Assembly: GCF_001028705.1 (NCBI RefSeq)
Contig: NZ_CP011770.1
Coordinates: 1,305,501 to 1,369,500 of the forward strand
Origin: Croceicoccus naphthovorans
GTDB taxonomy: Bacteria > Pseudomonadota > Alphaproteobacteria > Sphingomonadales > Sphingomonadaceae
DNA length: 64,000 bases
Direction: 5' to 3'
This document shows, one piece after another, positions 35,221 to 44,821 of this stretch; positions within the stretch are counted from its first letter, which is position 1; every line of letters starts with the position of its first letter. A model generated the notes under the pieces. The model saw only the letters and a list, made by a program, of their open reading frames with translations, ran no database searches and was not told where the DNA came from. The translations under genes and the position numbers were made by a program.

Positions 35221-35673
35221 TCACTTGAACTTGCCGACCTGCAGCAGCATCGAACCTTGCACGTGGCGATACTCAGCACGTCCGGCAGAGGCCGCCTGCA
35301 TCTGGCTTTCGGTCATTGCCATGTGTGCGCGATAGACTTTGCCCCGTGCCTCTTCCTCTTCGGGCGTAGCCCATTTCACGAAGCGGGTCAGCAAGTAGAC
35401 GTCGGGTTCACCCTTGCGTGGGTGGACGTTGTACATAACTTCGTACCCGGTGATCCAGCCTTGCGACTTTGCGAATTCCTGCCCCTTGCGCCATGTCGCG
35501 GCGAGGAATTTTGCGTAGTCGAGGCCATGCCCGTCATCGATGGAAATTCCGGCAACATCGACATACTCGCCAGACGTCATCGGCCACTCTGAATCCTGCG
35601 CCAGCGCGACTTGCGGCACAGTCAAGGTGGCCGCGGCAAGTGCAACCGGTGCGAGCATACGAAGCATTTTCAT
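35221..35673 (-). CDS. Small exported protein of unknown function
   Basis: 150 residues from the ATG at 35673 (GGGAG seven bases upstream). A clear signal peptide, MKMLRMLAPVALAAATLTVP, ends near VALAQDSEW. The mature part has YVDVAGISIDDGHGLDYAKF, then WITGYEVMYNVHPRKGEPDV and a charged helix region ending MLLQVGKFK. I recognise no named family; similar small periplasmic proteins occur in sphingomonads. It lies alone between the extensin gene and phoB, with no shared regulation visible. Confidence 0.75.
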   Translation of the reverse strand: MKMLRMLAPVALAAATLTVPQVALAQDSEWPMTSGEYVDVAGISIDDGHGLDYAKFLAATWRKGQEFAKSQGWITGYEVMYNVHPRKGEPDVYLLTRFVKWATPEEEEARGKVYRAHMAMTESQMQAASAGRAEYRHVQGSMLLQVGKFK

Positions 35674-35831
35674 CAGGCGTCTCCCATTTGCCATCCCGCC
35701 AGGCAGAAAGCCTGCGGGTTCTCAAGGCAAAGGTATGGGCGACCCAGTCCCCACTCAGGGCCATCCCTTTACGCAGAGGGGGAGGCTAGGCCTGTGAAAA
35801 GGCCGAGTCCACAGGCAAATTTTCGGAAGGT

Positions 35832-36521
35832 TCAGACCGCCTCGAAAGCATAGCCGGCGGATCGGACGGTGCGGACCGGGTCCTTGCAGCCGTCGACCGT
35901 AAGCCCCTTGCGCAGGCGGCGAATATGGACGTCGACCGTACGCAATTCGATATCGCTGCCGGTGCCCCAGACCGCGTCGAGCAATTGGCCACGGCTGAAT
36001 ACGCGGCCCGGATGCTCCATGAAGAACTTCAGCAGCCGGAACTCGGTCGGCCCTAGTTGCAGGGCCTGTCCGCGACGAGTGGCGCGATGGCTTGTAGCGT
36101 CGAGCTTGATGTCCCCCACCTCAAGCGTTTCCCCGGCCAGCGCCGGACGCACACGGCGCAGCACGGCGCCGACGCGGGCGATCAGTTCGCGGGGGCTGAA
36201 CGGCTTGGTTATGTAGTCATCGGCCCCGGTCTCAAGGCCGCGAATGCGGTCGTCCTCGTTTCCGCGCGCGGTCAGCATCACGATGGGAACGTGCGCTGTC
36301 TCCTTGTCGCGGCGCAAACGGCGGCAGATTTCGATGCCGCTGGTGCCTTCGACCATCCAGTCGAGAATGACGAGATCGGGCGCCTGTTCGTTGGCGAGAA
36401 GCAAGGCCTCGTCGCCATCGGCGGTGGTCGCGACGTCATAACCTTCGGATTCGAAGCGATATTGCAGCAATTCGGCCAGCGAAAGATCGTCTTCGACTAG
36501 CAGCAGGCGAGGGGCTGGCAA
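35832..36521 (-). CDS. phoB: Phosphate regulon response regulator
   Basis: OmpR-type activator of the phosphate starvation response, 229 residues. The receiver has the DD pair LLVEDDLS, phosphoacceptor Asp in VILDWMVEG, and TKPFSPREL. The winged helix carries LGPTEFRLLKFFMEHPGRVFSR and TVDVHIRRLRKGL. It is last in the pst-phoU-phoB run, but a Pho box of its own stands 69-86 bp upstream, implying positive autoregulation. Partner kinase: PhoR at 43516-44796. Confidence 0.96.
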   Translation of the reverse strand: MPAPRLLLVEDDLSLAELLQYRFESEGYDVATTADGDEALLLANEQAPDLVILDWMVEGTSGIEICRRLRRDKETAHVPIVMLTARGNEDDRIRGLETGADDYITKPFSPRELIARVGAVLRRVRPALAGETLEVGDIKLDATSHRATRRGQALQLGPTEFRLLKFFMEHPGRVFSRGQLLDAVWGTGSDIELRTVDVHIRRLRKGLTVDGCKDPVRTVRSAGYAFEAV

Positions 36522-36589
36522 TGGACATGCCCTTTCCGGTCATTGGAACCTAAACTGGTTCTCCTTCACACGCCTTTCGTTACCGCCGT

Positions 36590-36607
36590 ATGACAACCGG
36601 ACGACAA
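36590..36607 (-). promoter_or_regulatory. Pho box upstream of phoB
   Basis: On the minus strand TTGTCGT, four bases CCGG, TTGTCAT: two 7-bp PhoB half-sites with the standard 11-bp period, close to consensus CTGTCAT. Lies in the phoU-phoB gap, so phoB can be transcribed separately from the pst operon. Confidence 0.7.
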
Positions 36608-36620
36608 AGATCTGTCCGGG

Positions 36621-37295
36621 TCAATGCGTGGCTTCTTCCCGATCGGGCGGATAGGTGCCCGTCGCGGCATAGTGCACCATCTCGGCAACGTTCGTCGCAT
36701 GATCGCCAACCCGCTCCACATTGCGCGCCACGAAAAGCAGCTGCGCGGCGGACCCGATCGTGGCCGGGTTTTCGACCATGTGGGTAACGAGGTTGCGGAA
36801 AATCGAATCGTAGAAGGCATCGACCGTGGCGTCGCGGGCGATGACTTCCCTGGCCAGTTGCGGATCGCGCGCGGCATAGGCCGTAAGCACATCGTGCACC
36901 ATTTCGGCCGCGACTTCGCCCATGGCCGGGATCAGCGCCAGCGGTTCGAAGCGGCGGCGGCCTTCGATCTTGCCGACACGCTTGGAAATGTTCTTGGCAT
37001 AATCACCGATACGTTCGACCACGCCTGCAATTTTCAACGCGGCGATGACTTCGCGCAAATCGTCGGCCATCGGCGCGCGCAGGGCGATGATGCGGACGGC
37101 CAGACGGTCGACCTCCATCTCCAGCGCGTCGATCTCCTTGTCGCGGGCGATGACCTTCTGCGCCAGTTCGTCATCGCCGTTGACGATGGCGTCCAGCGAT
37201 TCCTGCACCGACAATTCGGCAAGGCCGCCCATCTCCGCGATCAGGCCGCGCAGGCGGGTGATGTCTTCTTCAAAGGCCTTTACCGTGTGTTCCAT
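36621..37295 (-). CDS. phoU: Phosphate transport system regulator PhoU
   Basis: Bridges the PstSCAB transporter and PhoR, keeping PhoR in phosphatase mode when phosphate is plentiful. 224 residues forming two three-helix PhoU repeats; the metal-binding motifs are visible as EVDRLAVRIIALRAPMADDLRE and, in the second repeat, ARNVERVGDHATNVAEM. It follows pstB by 18 nt and belongs to the same transcript. Confidence 0.95.
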   Translation of the reverse strand: MEHTVKAFEEDITRLRGLIAEMGGLAELSVQESLDAIVNGDDELAQKVIARDKEIDALEMEVDRLAVRIIALRAPMADDLREVIAALKIAGVVERIGDYAKNISKRVGKIEGRRRFEPLALIPAMGEVAAEMVHDVLTAYAARDPQLAREVIARDATVDAFYDSIFRNLVTHMVENPATIGSAAQLLFVARNVERVGDHATNVAEMVHYAATGTYPPDREEATH

Positions 37296-37313
37296 ATTGC
37301 TCGTCGCGTGTCC

Positions 37314-38129
37314 TCAGCCGTAGCGTCCGGTGATGTAATCCTTGGTCCGTTCTTCGCGCGGATTGGTGAATATGTCACTGGTGCGACCGTATTCTACAAG
37401 GTTTCCGAGGTGGAAAAACGCGGTTCTTTGCGAAACGCGGGCCGCCTGCTGCATGGAATGCGTGACGATCACGATGGCATAGCGCCCGCGCAGGTCGTCG
37501 ATCAGCTCCTCGATTCGCGCGGTGGCGATCGGGTCGAGAGCCGAGCAAGGCTCGTCCATCAGGATCACTTCGGGATCGACCGCGATGGCGCGGGCGATGC
37601 ACAGGCGCTGTTGCTGACCGCCCGAAAGCGCGGTGCCCGAATCGGACAGACGGTCCTTCACCTCGTCCCACAGGCCGGCGCGTTGCAGCGATTGTTCGAC
37701 GATGCCGTCGAGGTCGCTCTTGCTCTCGGCCAAACCATGGATTTTCGGGCCGTAGGCGATATTCTCATAGATCGACTTCGGGAACGGGTTCGGTTTCTGG
37801 AACACCATGCCGACACGTGCACGCAGTTGCACCACGTCCATCTTGGAACGGTAGATATCTTCGCCATCCAACAGGATTTCGCCATCGACGCGCGCGCTGG
37901 GGATCGTGTCGTTCATGCGGTTCAGGGTCCGCAGGAACGTCGATTTGCCGCAGCCCGACGGGCCGATGAACGCGGTCACATACTTGGTGTGAATGTCGAT
38001 CGAGACTTCGTCGATCGCCTTTTTCTCACCGTAATAGACCGAAACCTTGTCGGCGCTGATCTTCGCCGGGCCCGCGTCGGTAAACGTGCCGGGGGCCGTG
38101 GAAGTCAGTTCGGGATTGTTCATCTTCAT
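37314..38129 (-). CDS. pstB: Phosphate ABC transporter ATP-binding protein
   Basis: ATPase driving high-affinity phosphate uptake, 271 residues. Walker [20 protein letters not shown] is the PstB version; the signature [16 protein letters not shown], Walker [17 protein letters not shown] and the switch [12 protein letters not shown] are intact. It has an N-terminal extension of about 20 residues compared with E. coli PstB. Starts 2 nt after pstA. Confidence 0.97.
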   Translation of the reverse strand: MKMNNPELTSTAPGTFTDAGPAKISADKVSVYYGEKKAIDEVSIDIHTKYVTAFIGPSGCGKSTFLRTLNRMNDTIPSARVDGEILLDGEDIYRSKMDVVQLRARVGMVFQKPNPFPKSIYENIAYGPKIHGLAESKSDLDGIVEQSLQRAGLWDEVKDRLSDSGTALSGGQQQRLCIARAIAVDPEVILMDEPCSALDPIATARIEELIDDLRGRYAIVIVTHSMQQAARVSQRTAFFHLGNLVEYGRTSDIFTNPREERTKDYITGRYG

Positions 38130-38131
38130 CC

Positions 38132-39406
38132 TTACCAGCGCCTTTCGAACCGATTGCGCAGATAGATTGCCAGACCGTTCATGGCCAGCAGGAACAGCAA
38201 TAGCACTATGATAGCCGCGCTGGTGCGTTCCACGAAACCCCGGTCGATTTCATCGGACCAGAGGAAAATCTGCACCGGAAGCACGCTTGACGGAGAGGTA
38301 AAGCCATCGGGCGGAGAGGCGACGAAGGCGCGCATGCCGATCATAAGGAGCGGCGCGGTTTCGCCCAGCGCGCGGGCCATGCCGATGATGGTACCGGTCA
38401 GGATACCGGGCAGGGCCAGCGGCAGAACATGGTGAAACACCACCTGCACCGGCGAAGCGCCGACTGCCAGCGCACCGTCGCGGATCGAGGGCGGCACCGA
38501 CTTGATCGCGTTGCGCCCCGAAATCACGATGACCGGCATCGTCATCAGCGCCAGTGTCATGCCGCCGATCAGCGGGGCAGAGCGATAGCTTGGGAAGATC
38601 GCGAGGAAAACGGCCAGACCCAGCAGGCCGAAGATGATCGAAGGCACTGCGGCAAGGTTGTTGATCGACACTTCGATAATGTCGGTCCACTTGTTCTTGG
38701 GTGCGTATTCTTCAAGATACACCGCCGCCAGCACGCCGATCGGGAATGCGAGGGCGAGAGTGACGATCATCGTCAGCAGCGAGCCCTTCAGTGCACCCCA
38801 TATGCCAGCTTCCTGTGGGTCGGTCGCGTCGGCGCGCTCAAGAAAGCCCCAGTCAAACGCGCGGTGAAGCACGCCTTGTTCCTCAAGCCGCTGCGCCATT
38901 GCGCGCATTTCGGAGTTGCCGTCGCCGCGCACGGCAGAGGCAAGGTCCCGGCCCACCGGAACTGATACCACCGTGTCGCGGCTCAGCATCGAAGGATCGC
39001 GCACAAGTTGCTTGGCCAGATCGCGCCATGCCCCGTTGCCAAGCTGATCGGCAACGTCCTGTCCAAAAGCCTCGGTGGCAGAGAAGGCGAGAACCTCGGG
39101 AAGACCTGCGCTGCGCAACGCGCTTTCGGCACCGGGCTGGCGCAGGCGACCTTCTGTCACGGTTAGACCCGCAGAGGGGAAATCGACCTTCACGTCCAGT
39201 TCGGCGCGCGTAAATCCACCGATGCCGTTGGCGGTCATCGTTACCAACAGGATGGCAAGAACGATGCCAGAAAACACGACCGAGGCCAGTGCGAACAGCT
39301 TAAACCGGCGCTCTGCGGCGTAGCGTTTTTCCAGCCGCGCCTGCAGCCGCGCATTGCGCGCCGCGCGGGCTTCGGCGGTGGTCGGTCCGGCTGAGGTACT
39401 GCTCAT
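38132..39406 (-). CDS. pstA: Phosphate ABC transporter permease PstA with DUF3333 domain
   Basis: Inner-membrane permease, 424 residues, about 130 longer than E. coli PstA. The extra N-terminal part (residues 1-190) has a membrane segment ([20 protein letters not shown]) and a periplasmic domain of DUF3333 type, standard in alphaproteobacteria. The six-helix permease core follows ([21 protein letters not shown]), with the EAA loop [20 protein letters not shown]. It pairs with PstC. Confidence 0.93.
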   Translation of the reverse strand: MSSTSAGPTTAEARAARNARLQARLEKRYAAERRFKLFALASVVFSGIVLAILLVTMTANGIGGFTRAELDVKVDFPSAGLTVTEGRLRQPGAESALRSAGLPEVLAFSATEAFGQDVADQLGNGAWRDLAKQLVRDPSMLSRDTVVSVPVGRDLASAVRGDGNSEMRAMAQRLEEQGVLHRAFDWGFLERADATDPQEAGIWGALKGSLLTMIVTLALAFPIGVLAAVYLEEYAPKNKWTDIIEVSINNLAAVPSIIFGLLGLAVFLAIFPSYRSAPLIGGMTLALMTMPVIVISGRNAIKSVPPSIRDGALAVGASPVQVVFHHVLPLALPGILTGTIIGMARALGETAPLLMIGMRAFVASPPDGFTSPSSVLPVQIFLWSDEIDRGFVERTSAAIIVLLLFLLAMNGLAIYLRNRFERRW

Positions 39407-39413
39407 GTCGGGA

Positions 39414-40796
39414 TCACTCGTAGGCTTCGCGATAGCGCTTTACGACGCGCAGGGCGATGAAGTTCAGGGCGAGGGTCACGACGAACAAGACCATGCCGAG
39501 CGCAAACGCCGACAGCGTGGCCGGGTGGTCGAAGCTGCCTTCGCCGGTCAGCATCGCGACGATCTGGTAAGTGACGGTCGTCATGCTCTCCAGCGGATTT
39601 GCCGAGAGGTTCGCGGCGGCACCGGCGGCCATGACGACGATCATCGTCTCGCCGATCGCGCGGCTGACCGCCAGCATCACGCCCGCGACGATGCCAGGCA
39701 GGGCGGCAGGGATCAGAACCTTGCGGATCGTTTCCGCCTTGGTCGCACCCATTGCCAGGCTGCCGTCGCGCATGGCTGATGGAACGGCTGCGATGGAATC
39801 GTCGGCCATCGAGGAGACGAAAGGAATGATCATCACGCCCATGACCAGACCGGCGGCCAGCGCCGATTCGCTGCTTGCACTGGAAATGCCGATGGCGTGG
39901 GCCCCGTCCCGAATGATCGGGGCGACGGTCAGCGCGGCGAAGTAGCCGTAGACCACCGTGGGCACGCCCGCGAGGATCTCCAGCATCGGCTTCATCCACT
40001 TGCGAAAGCCGGAGGAGGCATATTGGGTCAGGTAGATCGCGCTCATCAGCCCAAGCGGGATGGCGACGATCATGGCGATTATCGCGCCGATATAGATCGT
40101 GCCCCAGAACAGTGGCAGTGCGCCGTAATCTTCGCTTTTCGTATAGGCAGGGTCGCCCATCGGGTTCGGCGACCAGTGGGTGCCGAACAGGAATTCGATC
40201 GGATTGACCATGCCGAAAAAGCGGATCGTCTCGAACAATAGCGAGATGACGATACCGAAGGTGGTCAGGATCGCGACCAGCGAGGCTCCGATGAGCAGCC
40301 ACATGATCGCACGTTCAACCCGCGTGCGGGCAGTGAAATCAGGGCGGATGCGCAGGAAGGCATAGACACCTGCAGCAAAGCCGATGAGCAGCGTGACGAC
40401 GATCCCGATGATCGAATAACGCTGCATCGCCGCGCGGGCCGGCTCGATCAGCGGTTCGGCCAGCGGATTGAAGACGCCCTGCGCGCTACCCCGCGCGACG
40501 GCCAGCGCCTCTGCCAGAATGGTGTTGCGGGTCATGCCGAACGCGGGCAGAGCCGAAGCAGCCGGATCGGCCAGCACCGATTGCAGAACCAGACCGGGGC
40601 TGACCGAGTTCCACACCAGCGCAAAGACCAGCGCGGGCACGAATGCCCAAAGCGCCACGTACCACGCATGGTACCGGGGCAGCGAGTGCAGGCGCGTATC
40701 GCCTTGCGACGCGAAGGCCCAGGCCCTTTGCCTGGCGGCAAGCCACCCGACAAGGCCCAGGCCAACGGCTAATAGAACAAAAATCGCAGGCGACAT
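39414..40796 (-). CDS. pstC: Phosphate ABC transporter permease PstC, extended form
   Basis: Second permease subunit, 460 residues. As with PstA, an added N-terminal region of about 170 residues contains at least three membrane segments (FVLLAVGLGLVGWLAA and VALWAFVPALVFALVW among them) before the usual core. The core has FLFGTHWSP, FWGTIYIGAIIAMIVAIPLG and the EAA-type loop MRDGSLAMGATKAETIRKVL. Both permeases being extended suggests a shared extra periplasmic or intramembrane module. It starts 21 nt after pstS. Confidence 0.93.
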   Translation of the reverse strand: MSPAIFVLLAVGLGLVGWLAARQRAWAFASQGDTRLHSLPRYHAWYVALWAFVPALVFALVWNSVSPGLVLQSVLADPAASALPAFGMTRNTILAEALAVARGSAQGVFNPLAEPLIEPARAAMQRYSIIGIVVTLLIGFAAGVYAFLRIRPDFTARTRVERAIMWLLIGASLVAILTTFGIVISLLFETIRFFGMVNPIEFLFGTHWSPNPMGDPAYTKSEDYGALPLFWGTIYIGAIIAMIVAIPLGLMSAIYLTQYASSGFRKWMKPMLEILAGVPTVVYGYFAALTVAPIIRDGAHAIGISSASSESALAAGLVMGVMIIPFVSSMADDSIAAVPSAMRDGSLAMGATKAETIRKVLIPAALPGIVAGVMLAVSRAIGETMIVVMAAGAAANLSANPLESMTTVTYQIVAMLTGEGSFDHPATLSAFALGMVLFVVTLALNFIALRVVKRYREAYE

Positions 40797-40817
40797 TTTG
40801 TTAGACGTACGTCCCGA

Positions 40818-41861
40818 CTATTTCAGATCAGAGGCACTGATCGTGGTCATGTTGGACACGACATCGGCGAACTTCGCCTGCGCCTCTTCCGGAGAGGCAA
40901 TCATGCCCTTCTGGGTGAAGAGCCCGCCCTTGGCCCAGTTATCGACCCAAGTCGAGAGGTATTCGGCCAGGCCGGGGATCGCGCCGACATGCTGCTTCTT
41001 CACATAGATGAACAGCGGACGCGCGCCCGGATAATTGTCGCTGGCGATATTTTCGTAGGTCGGCTCGCTGCCGTTGATGGTCAGGCCACGCAGCTTGTCG
41101 GCGTTTTCTTCAAGGAAGGAATAGCCGAAAATGCCGATCGCCTTGGGGTTCGAAGCGAGCTTCTGAACGATCAGGTTGTCGTTCTCGCCTTGCTCGACAT
41201 AGGCGCCGTCGCTGCGCACTTCGGTGCAAATCTGCTCAAAGCGGTCTTCATCGCTTTCCTTCAGCGCGGCGGTCGCGGCGTCGGCCTTGCAACCTTCGGT
41301 GAGGATCAGTTCAGCCAGTGCGTCGCGCGTTCCCGAGGTGCTGGGCGGGCCGTAAACGAGGATCGGTTCGTTCGGCAGCGACGGGTCGATGTCCGACCAG
41401 TTCTTGGTCGTGTTCGGCTTGCCATAGGGTTCCTTGGCCAACGCCTCATAGATCTGCTGCGTGGTCAGCGGGAAGTTCTGGCCTTCCTTCGATTCGGCGA
41501 TGGCGATGCCGTCCTTGCCGACTTCGATCTCCATCACCTCGGTCACGCCGTTCTGCACACAGGTTTCGAACTCGCTTGCCTTCATCCGGCGCGACGCGTT
41601 GGCGATGTCCGGATGGCCGGTGCCTACGCCGGCGCAGAACAGCTTGATGCCGCCGCCGGTGCCGGTCGATTCGATGATCGGCGAGGAATACTGCGGGAAC
41701 GAGCGGGTGAATTCTTCCGCTGCGGCCTTGGCGAACGGATAGACGGTGGACGAACCGACGGCCTTGATCTGATCGCGCGAGGCAGCAGCCTGCTCTCCAC
41801 CGCAGGCGGCAAGCGCGACGGTCGAAATGGCAGCGAGAACGATGGACTTGGTGAAACGCAT
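40818..41861 (-). CDS. pstS: Phosphate-binding lipoprotein PstS
   Basis: Captures phosphate in the periplasm for PstCA. The signal MRFTKSIVLAAISTVALAACG has the lipobox LAAC, so the protein is membrane-anchored; many Gram-negative PstS proteins are instead soluble. The binding-site motifs KAVGSSTVYPFAKAAAEEF, IESTGTGGGIKLFC and YGPPSTSGTRDALAEL match the PstS/SphX family. 347 residues. A Pho box with a suitable -10 element lies 52-69 bp upstream. Confidence 0.95.
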   Translation of the reverse strand: MRFTKSIVLAAISTVALAACGGEQAAASRDQIKAVGSSTVYPFAKAAAEEFTRSFPQYSSPIIESTGTGGGIKLFCAGVGTGHPDIANASRRMKASEFETCVQNGVTEVMEIEVGKDGIAIAESKEGQNFPLTTQQIYEALAKEPYGKPNTTKNWSDIDPSLPNEPILVYGPPSTSGTRDALAELILTEGCKADAATAALKESDEDRFEQICTEVRSDGAYVEQGENDNLIVQKLASNPKAIGIFGYSFLEENADKLRGLTINGSEPTYENIASDNYPGARPLFIYVKKQHVGAIPGLAEYLSTWVDNWAKGGLFTQKGMIASPEEAQAKFADVVSNMTTISASDLK

Positions 41862-41898
41862 TGGAAAATACCCCTTCCGCTAAATGCTTGCCGGGCGC

Positions 41899-41930
41899 TC
41901 TATGCCCATCCCATGACAAGGATGTGACAG
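41899..41930 (-). promoter_or_regulatory. Pho box and -10 of the pstSCAB-phoU operon
   Basis: Minus strand: CTGTCAC (41930-41924), ATCC, TTGTCAT (41919-41913), then eight bases and CATAGA (41904-41899) as -10. The PhoB half-sites replace a -35, as in known Pho promoters. Confidence 0.8.
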
Positions 41931-41986
41931 CAACCCGGCAGCGGCGATGGAATTGCTAATAGTTTGATTTTAAGCAGTTAATTCGA

Positions 41987-43363
41987 TCAGAAATCGATCT
42001 GGGCGCGCGCGCCGAAGGCATCGACGCCGTAGGAACGGTCGCCATCCACGCCGGGAATCGCGGCGTCGGTGTATTCCATCCGGCCATAGTTGATCAGGAA
42101 CCGGGTATAATCGGTCGGCGTCCAGATCAGCGACAACTCGTATCCGTCCTGCTTGCCGCCGACGACGCCGGCATCGTTCAGGTCGAGGTAGTCGTACCGC
42201 ACGTTGACCTGCAGCGCGCCAAGGCCGCCCTTGTCGACTCCGTTGGTCGGCTTCACGCGATCGAACGCGCCGTTCTTGTAACCACGGCTGTCGCCGCCGG
42301 TGATGAAATAGCCGACTTCGGCATAGCCACCGAAGAACGTCGGATCGGCAAGGCCGGGGCGGCCGACCTTTTGCCAGTGCGTTTCGGCAGCGGCATGGAA
42401 CGGCCCTGCGATGTAGCCAGCCTCAAGCCCGTAGGCCAATTCCGATTCCACGGGCATGCCGCCGGTCGCGATAAAGCGCACGTCGGGCGTGTGGATCGAC
42501 GGACGAACGCGATAGTTCACGCTCCTCACCGCGTTCGCGTCGCGATAATTGACGTTCGCGCCAAGGTGGAGCTGGTTTTCGCCCAGTTTCGGCATGAAGA
42601 CGACGCGGCCGCTATAGGCCAGTTCGTTGTCGCCGTCGTCGTTGTTCAGGTCGGTGATGCTGTCGGTGAAGATGCCGCCTTGCGCCAGCACGTCGCCCGA
42701 AGAAATCGCCGCCGAAAGGCCGACCTTGCGCTCATACCCGAACGCGGTGTTGATCGCCGCGCGTTCCGTGAAAGAGGTGAACAGATCGCTGCTTAGTTCC
42801 TCAAGGCCCCAGAACGGTTTTTGATGACCTAGTGTCAGCTTGACCGATTCGCTGGCGGCGTAGGTGATGTAGAGGTCGGTGAACTCGACCTCCTCGCTCG
42901 CAAGGTTGACCTCTGCACGATAGCCGAAGCCACCGGGGATCGTGCCCTCGAAGCCAAGGTATGCGCGGCGCAGCTCGCTGCCGAAACCGGCCGCGCTGTC
43001 GGTGAAGGAATCCGGCGCCCCAAGGTAACCGACGTCGTACTGCATCCGGCCGCGCGGCTTGAAGGTGAAGCCATTGCCTTCGAACTGCGGGGCGCCCTTC
43101 CACTTTACGGAGGTGTCGCTCTTGGCTTCCTCAGCAGCGGCCAACGCGGTGGTGGAGGTTTCGGTCGCGGCATCGGCCTTGGCCTGTGCGGTGACGAGCT
43201 GACCCTCAAGGGAATCGATCCGTGCGGCCATCGCCTGCATCTGCGCGCGCATCGCTTCCAGTTCGGCGCGCATCGCTTCGGCTTCGCTGTCCTGGGCGAA
43301 GGCGGGGGTGGCAAGACCGGCTGCCGCGATCATCGCGATGGCCGACGTGGTGATGGTCCTCAT
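41987..43363 (-). CDS. OprO/OprP-type phosphate-selective porin
   Basis: Outer-membrane beta-barrel, 458 residues, predicted to admit phosphate or polyphosphate. A signal peptide (MRTITTSAIAMIAAAGLATP, cleaved at AFAQD) precedes a coiled coil of about 50 residues (MRAELEAMRAQMQAMAARID), a usual trimer stalk. The barrel begins near FKPRGRMQYDVGYL and ends in ARAQIDF with the C-terminal Phe used for outer-membrane insertion. A Pho box with three half-sites upstream and its place between phoR and pstS support the phosphate role. Confidence 0.9.
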   Translation of the reverse strand: MRTITTSAIAMIAAAGLATPAFAQDSEAEAMRAELEAMRAQMQAMAARIDSLEGQLVTAQAKADAATETSTTALAAAEEAKSDTSVKWKGAPQFEGNGFTFKPRGRMQYDVGYLGAPDSFTDSAAGFGSELRRAYLGFEGTIPGGFGYRAEVNLASEEVEFTDLYITYAASESVKLTLGHQKPFWGLEELSSDLFTSFTERAAINTAFGYERKVGLSAAISSGDVLAQGGIFTDSITDLNNDDGDNELAYSGRVVFMPKLGENQLHLGANVNYRDANAVRSVNYRVRPSIHTPDVRFIATGGMPVESELAYGLEAGYIAGPFHAAAETHWQKVGRPGLADPTFFGGYAEVGYFITGGDSRGYKNGAFDRVKPTNGVDKGGLGALQVNVRYDYLDLNDAGVVGGKQDGYELSLIWTPTDYTRFLINYGRMEYTDAAIPGVDGDRSYGVDAFGARAQIDF

Positions 43364-43414
43364 GGCAGGTTAGCCCCTTTCGTTGCAATTCCGTGTTGAA
43401 TTGGCGACGCCCGT

Positions 43415-43443
43415 ATGACCGGCAGGTGACGGTTTTGTTACAG
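43415..43443 (-). promoter_or_regulatory. Triple-half-site Pho box of the porin gene
   Basis: On the minus strand three 7-bp repeats at exact 11-bp spacing: CTGTAAC (43443-43437), CCGTCAC (43432-43426) and CGGTCAT (43421-43415). The gene starts 52 bp further on. Confidence 0.75.
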
Positions 43444-43515
43444 TCTGTCGGATTGTTGTAGCAATCCTGTGGACAGCGCGTGTTTTCCGGCGCTTTCCCC
43501 GGTGTTCGCGACAAG

Positions 43516-44796
43516 TCAGGCGGAAACTGCTGCGCTGTCGTCCTGCCATCGAGGCAACCGCACGATCACCGTGGTGCCGACGCCCAGCGTGCTTTCGATG
43601 GCGAGTCGGCCTCGGTGACGTTCGACGATATGCTTGACGATGGCGAGGCCAAGACCGGTACCGCCTACCGCGCGGCTGCGACCGGGATCGGTGCGATAGA
43701 ACCGTCGCGTAAGGTGCGGGATGTGTTCGGGCGCAATGCCTTCACCCGTGTCGCGGATCGTCAGTTCGAGCAGGTCGCCCTGAAGCTGGAGCGAAACGCG
43801 CGCCGGTTGATCATCGGCACCGTATTTCAGCGCATTTTCGATCAGGTTGCGGACGAGCTGGTGCACCTGTTGTTCGTCGCCACGGATCGGCATCGGCAGA
43901 TGCGCACGTTTGAATTCGATCCGGTCTTTGCCGTGCAGCGTCTGCATACCAGCGATCAGCGTATCGATGCTGGGGCCAAAGTCGAAGACCGTGGGCGGCA
44001 ATTCGTGCTTCTCCGCCTCGATACGGGAAAGCGACATCAGGTCTTCGACCAGCGCTTGAAGCCGTTTCGCCTCGCGCGCGATGGTTTCGAGGAAGCGGGC
44101 GCGCGTCTCCGGCTTGATCGGGCGGGCATTGTCCGGGTTCTCGCCATCGATCAGCGTTTCGACATAACCGATGATAGAGGCCAGCGGCGTGCGCAATTCG
44201 TGGCTGGCGTTGGCGACGAAGTCGGTGTGCGCGCGGCTGATGTCCGCCTCTGCCGTGCGATTGACCAGTTCGATCATCGCACGCCGTGTATCGACGGGGC
44301 GCAGCGAAAATTGCCACACGCTTTTCGGCCCGGTCAGCCCGCGAATGGTTGCCTCGCCCGCAACGTTCTTGTCGAGCAGTCGCACCGCCTCTGGATGACG
44401 TAAAGCAACGCGCGCATCTTGTCCGATAACGTGGCCGCCCAGCACGTCGCGCGCGGCCTTGTTGGCCAGCGTGATCCGACCATGCTCCATGACGAGATAA
44501 GGCAGGTTCAGCGGTTCGATCAGATCGCGCATCGAATCCTGCGTGATCGTCGATCCTTCGTCGCGCGGACGCATGCGGTCGGGGGCAGGGCGCGACAGCC
44601 ACAGGGACCCGATCCACACGACCAGCACGGCAAGCGAGAGCCAGAATTCGAATGTCGAAAGAAACAGCGTGACCGACCCGGCCAAGGCCAGCGCCATTCC
44701 GCCCCAAGGCACCCGGTCGTTCACGCGTGCGCGCCCAATGGCGGCATCGATGCGGGCAAAGGATGAATCACATGGCTCGGCACGATGGCAGGCCAA
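43516..44796 (-). CDS. phoR: Phosphate regulon sensor histidine kinase PhoR
   Basis: Phosphorylates PhoB under phosphate limitation. Two membrane segments close to the N-terminus (MALALAGSVTLFLS and FWLSLAVLVVWIGSLWL), a PAS-like domain (LPYLVMEHGRITLANKAARDVL), then the kinase core: H-box NASHELRTPLASIIGY, N-box HQLVRNLIENALKYG, G-boxes DTGEGIAPEHI and GTGLGLAIVKHIVERH. The start is uncertain: TTG at 44796 gives 426 residues, GTG at 44724 402, ATG at 44697 393; none has a strong ribosome site. A reversed Pho box lies just upstream. Confidence 0.92.
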   Translation of the reverse strand: MACHRAEPCDSSFARIDAAIGRARVNDRVPWGGMALALAGSVTLFLSTFEFWLSLAVLVVWIGSLWLSRPAPDRMRPRDEGSTITQDSMRDLIEPLNLPYLVMEHGRITLANKAARDVLGGHVIGQDARVALRHPEAVRLLDKNVAGEATIRGLTGPKSVWQFSLRPVDTRRAMIELVNRTAEADISRAHTDFVANASHELRTPLASIIGYVETLIDGENPDNARPIKPETRARFLETIAREAKRLQALVEDLMSLSRIEAEKHELPPTVFDFGPSIDTLIAGMQTLHGKDRIEFKRAHLPMPIRGDEQQVHQLVRNLIENALKYGADDQPARVSLQLQGDLLELTIRDTGEGIAPEHIPHLTRRFYRTDPGRSRAVGGTGLGLAIVKHIVERHRGRLAIESTLGVGTTVIVRLPRWQDDSAAVSA

Positions 44797-44821
44797 TAGG
44801 CGGAGCGAACGCGGTGCGCCA

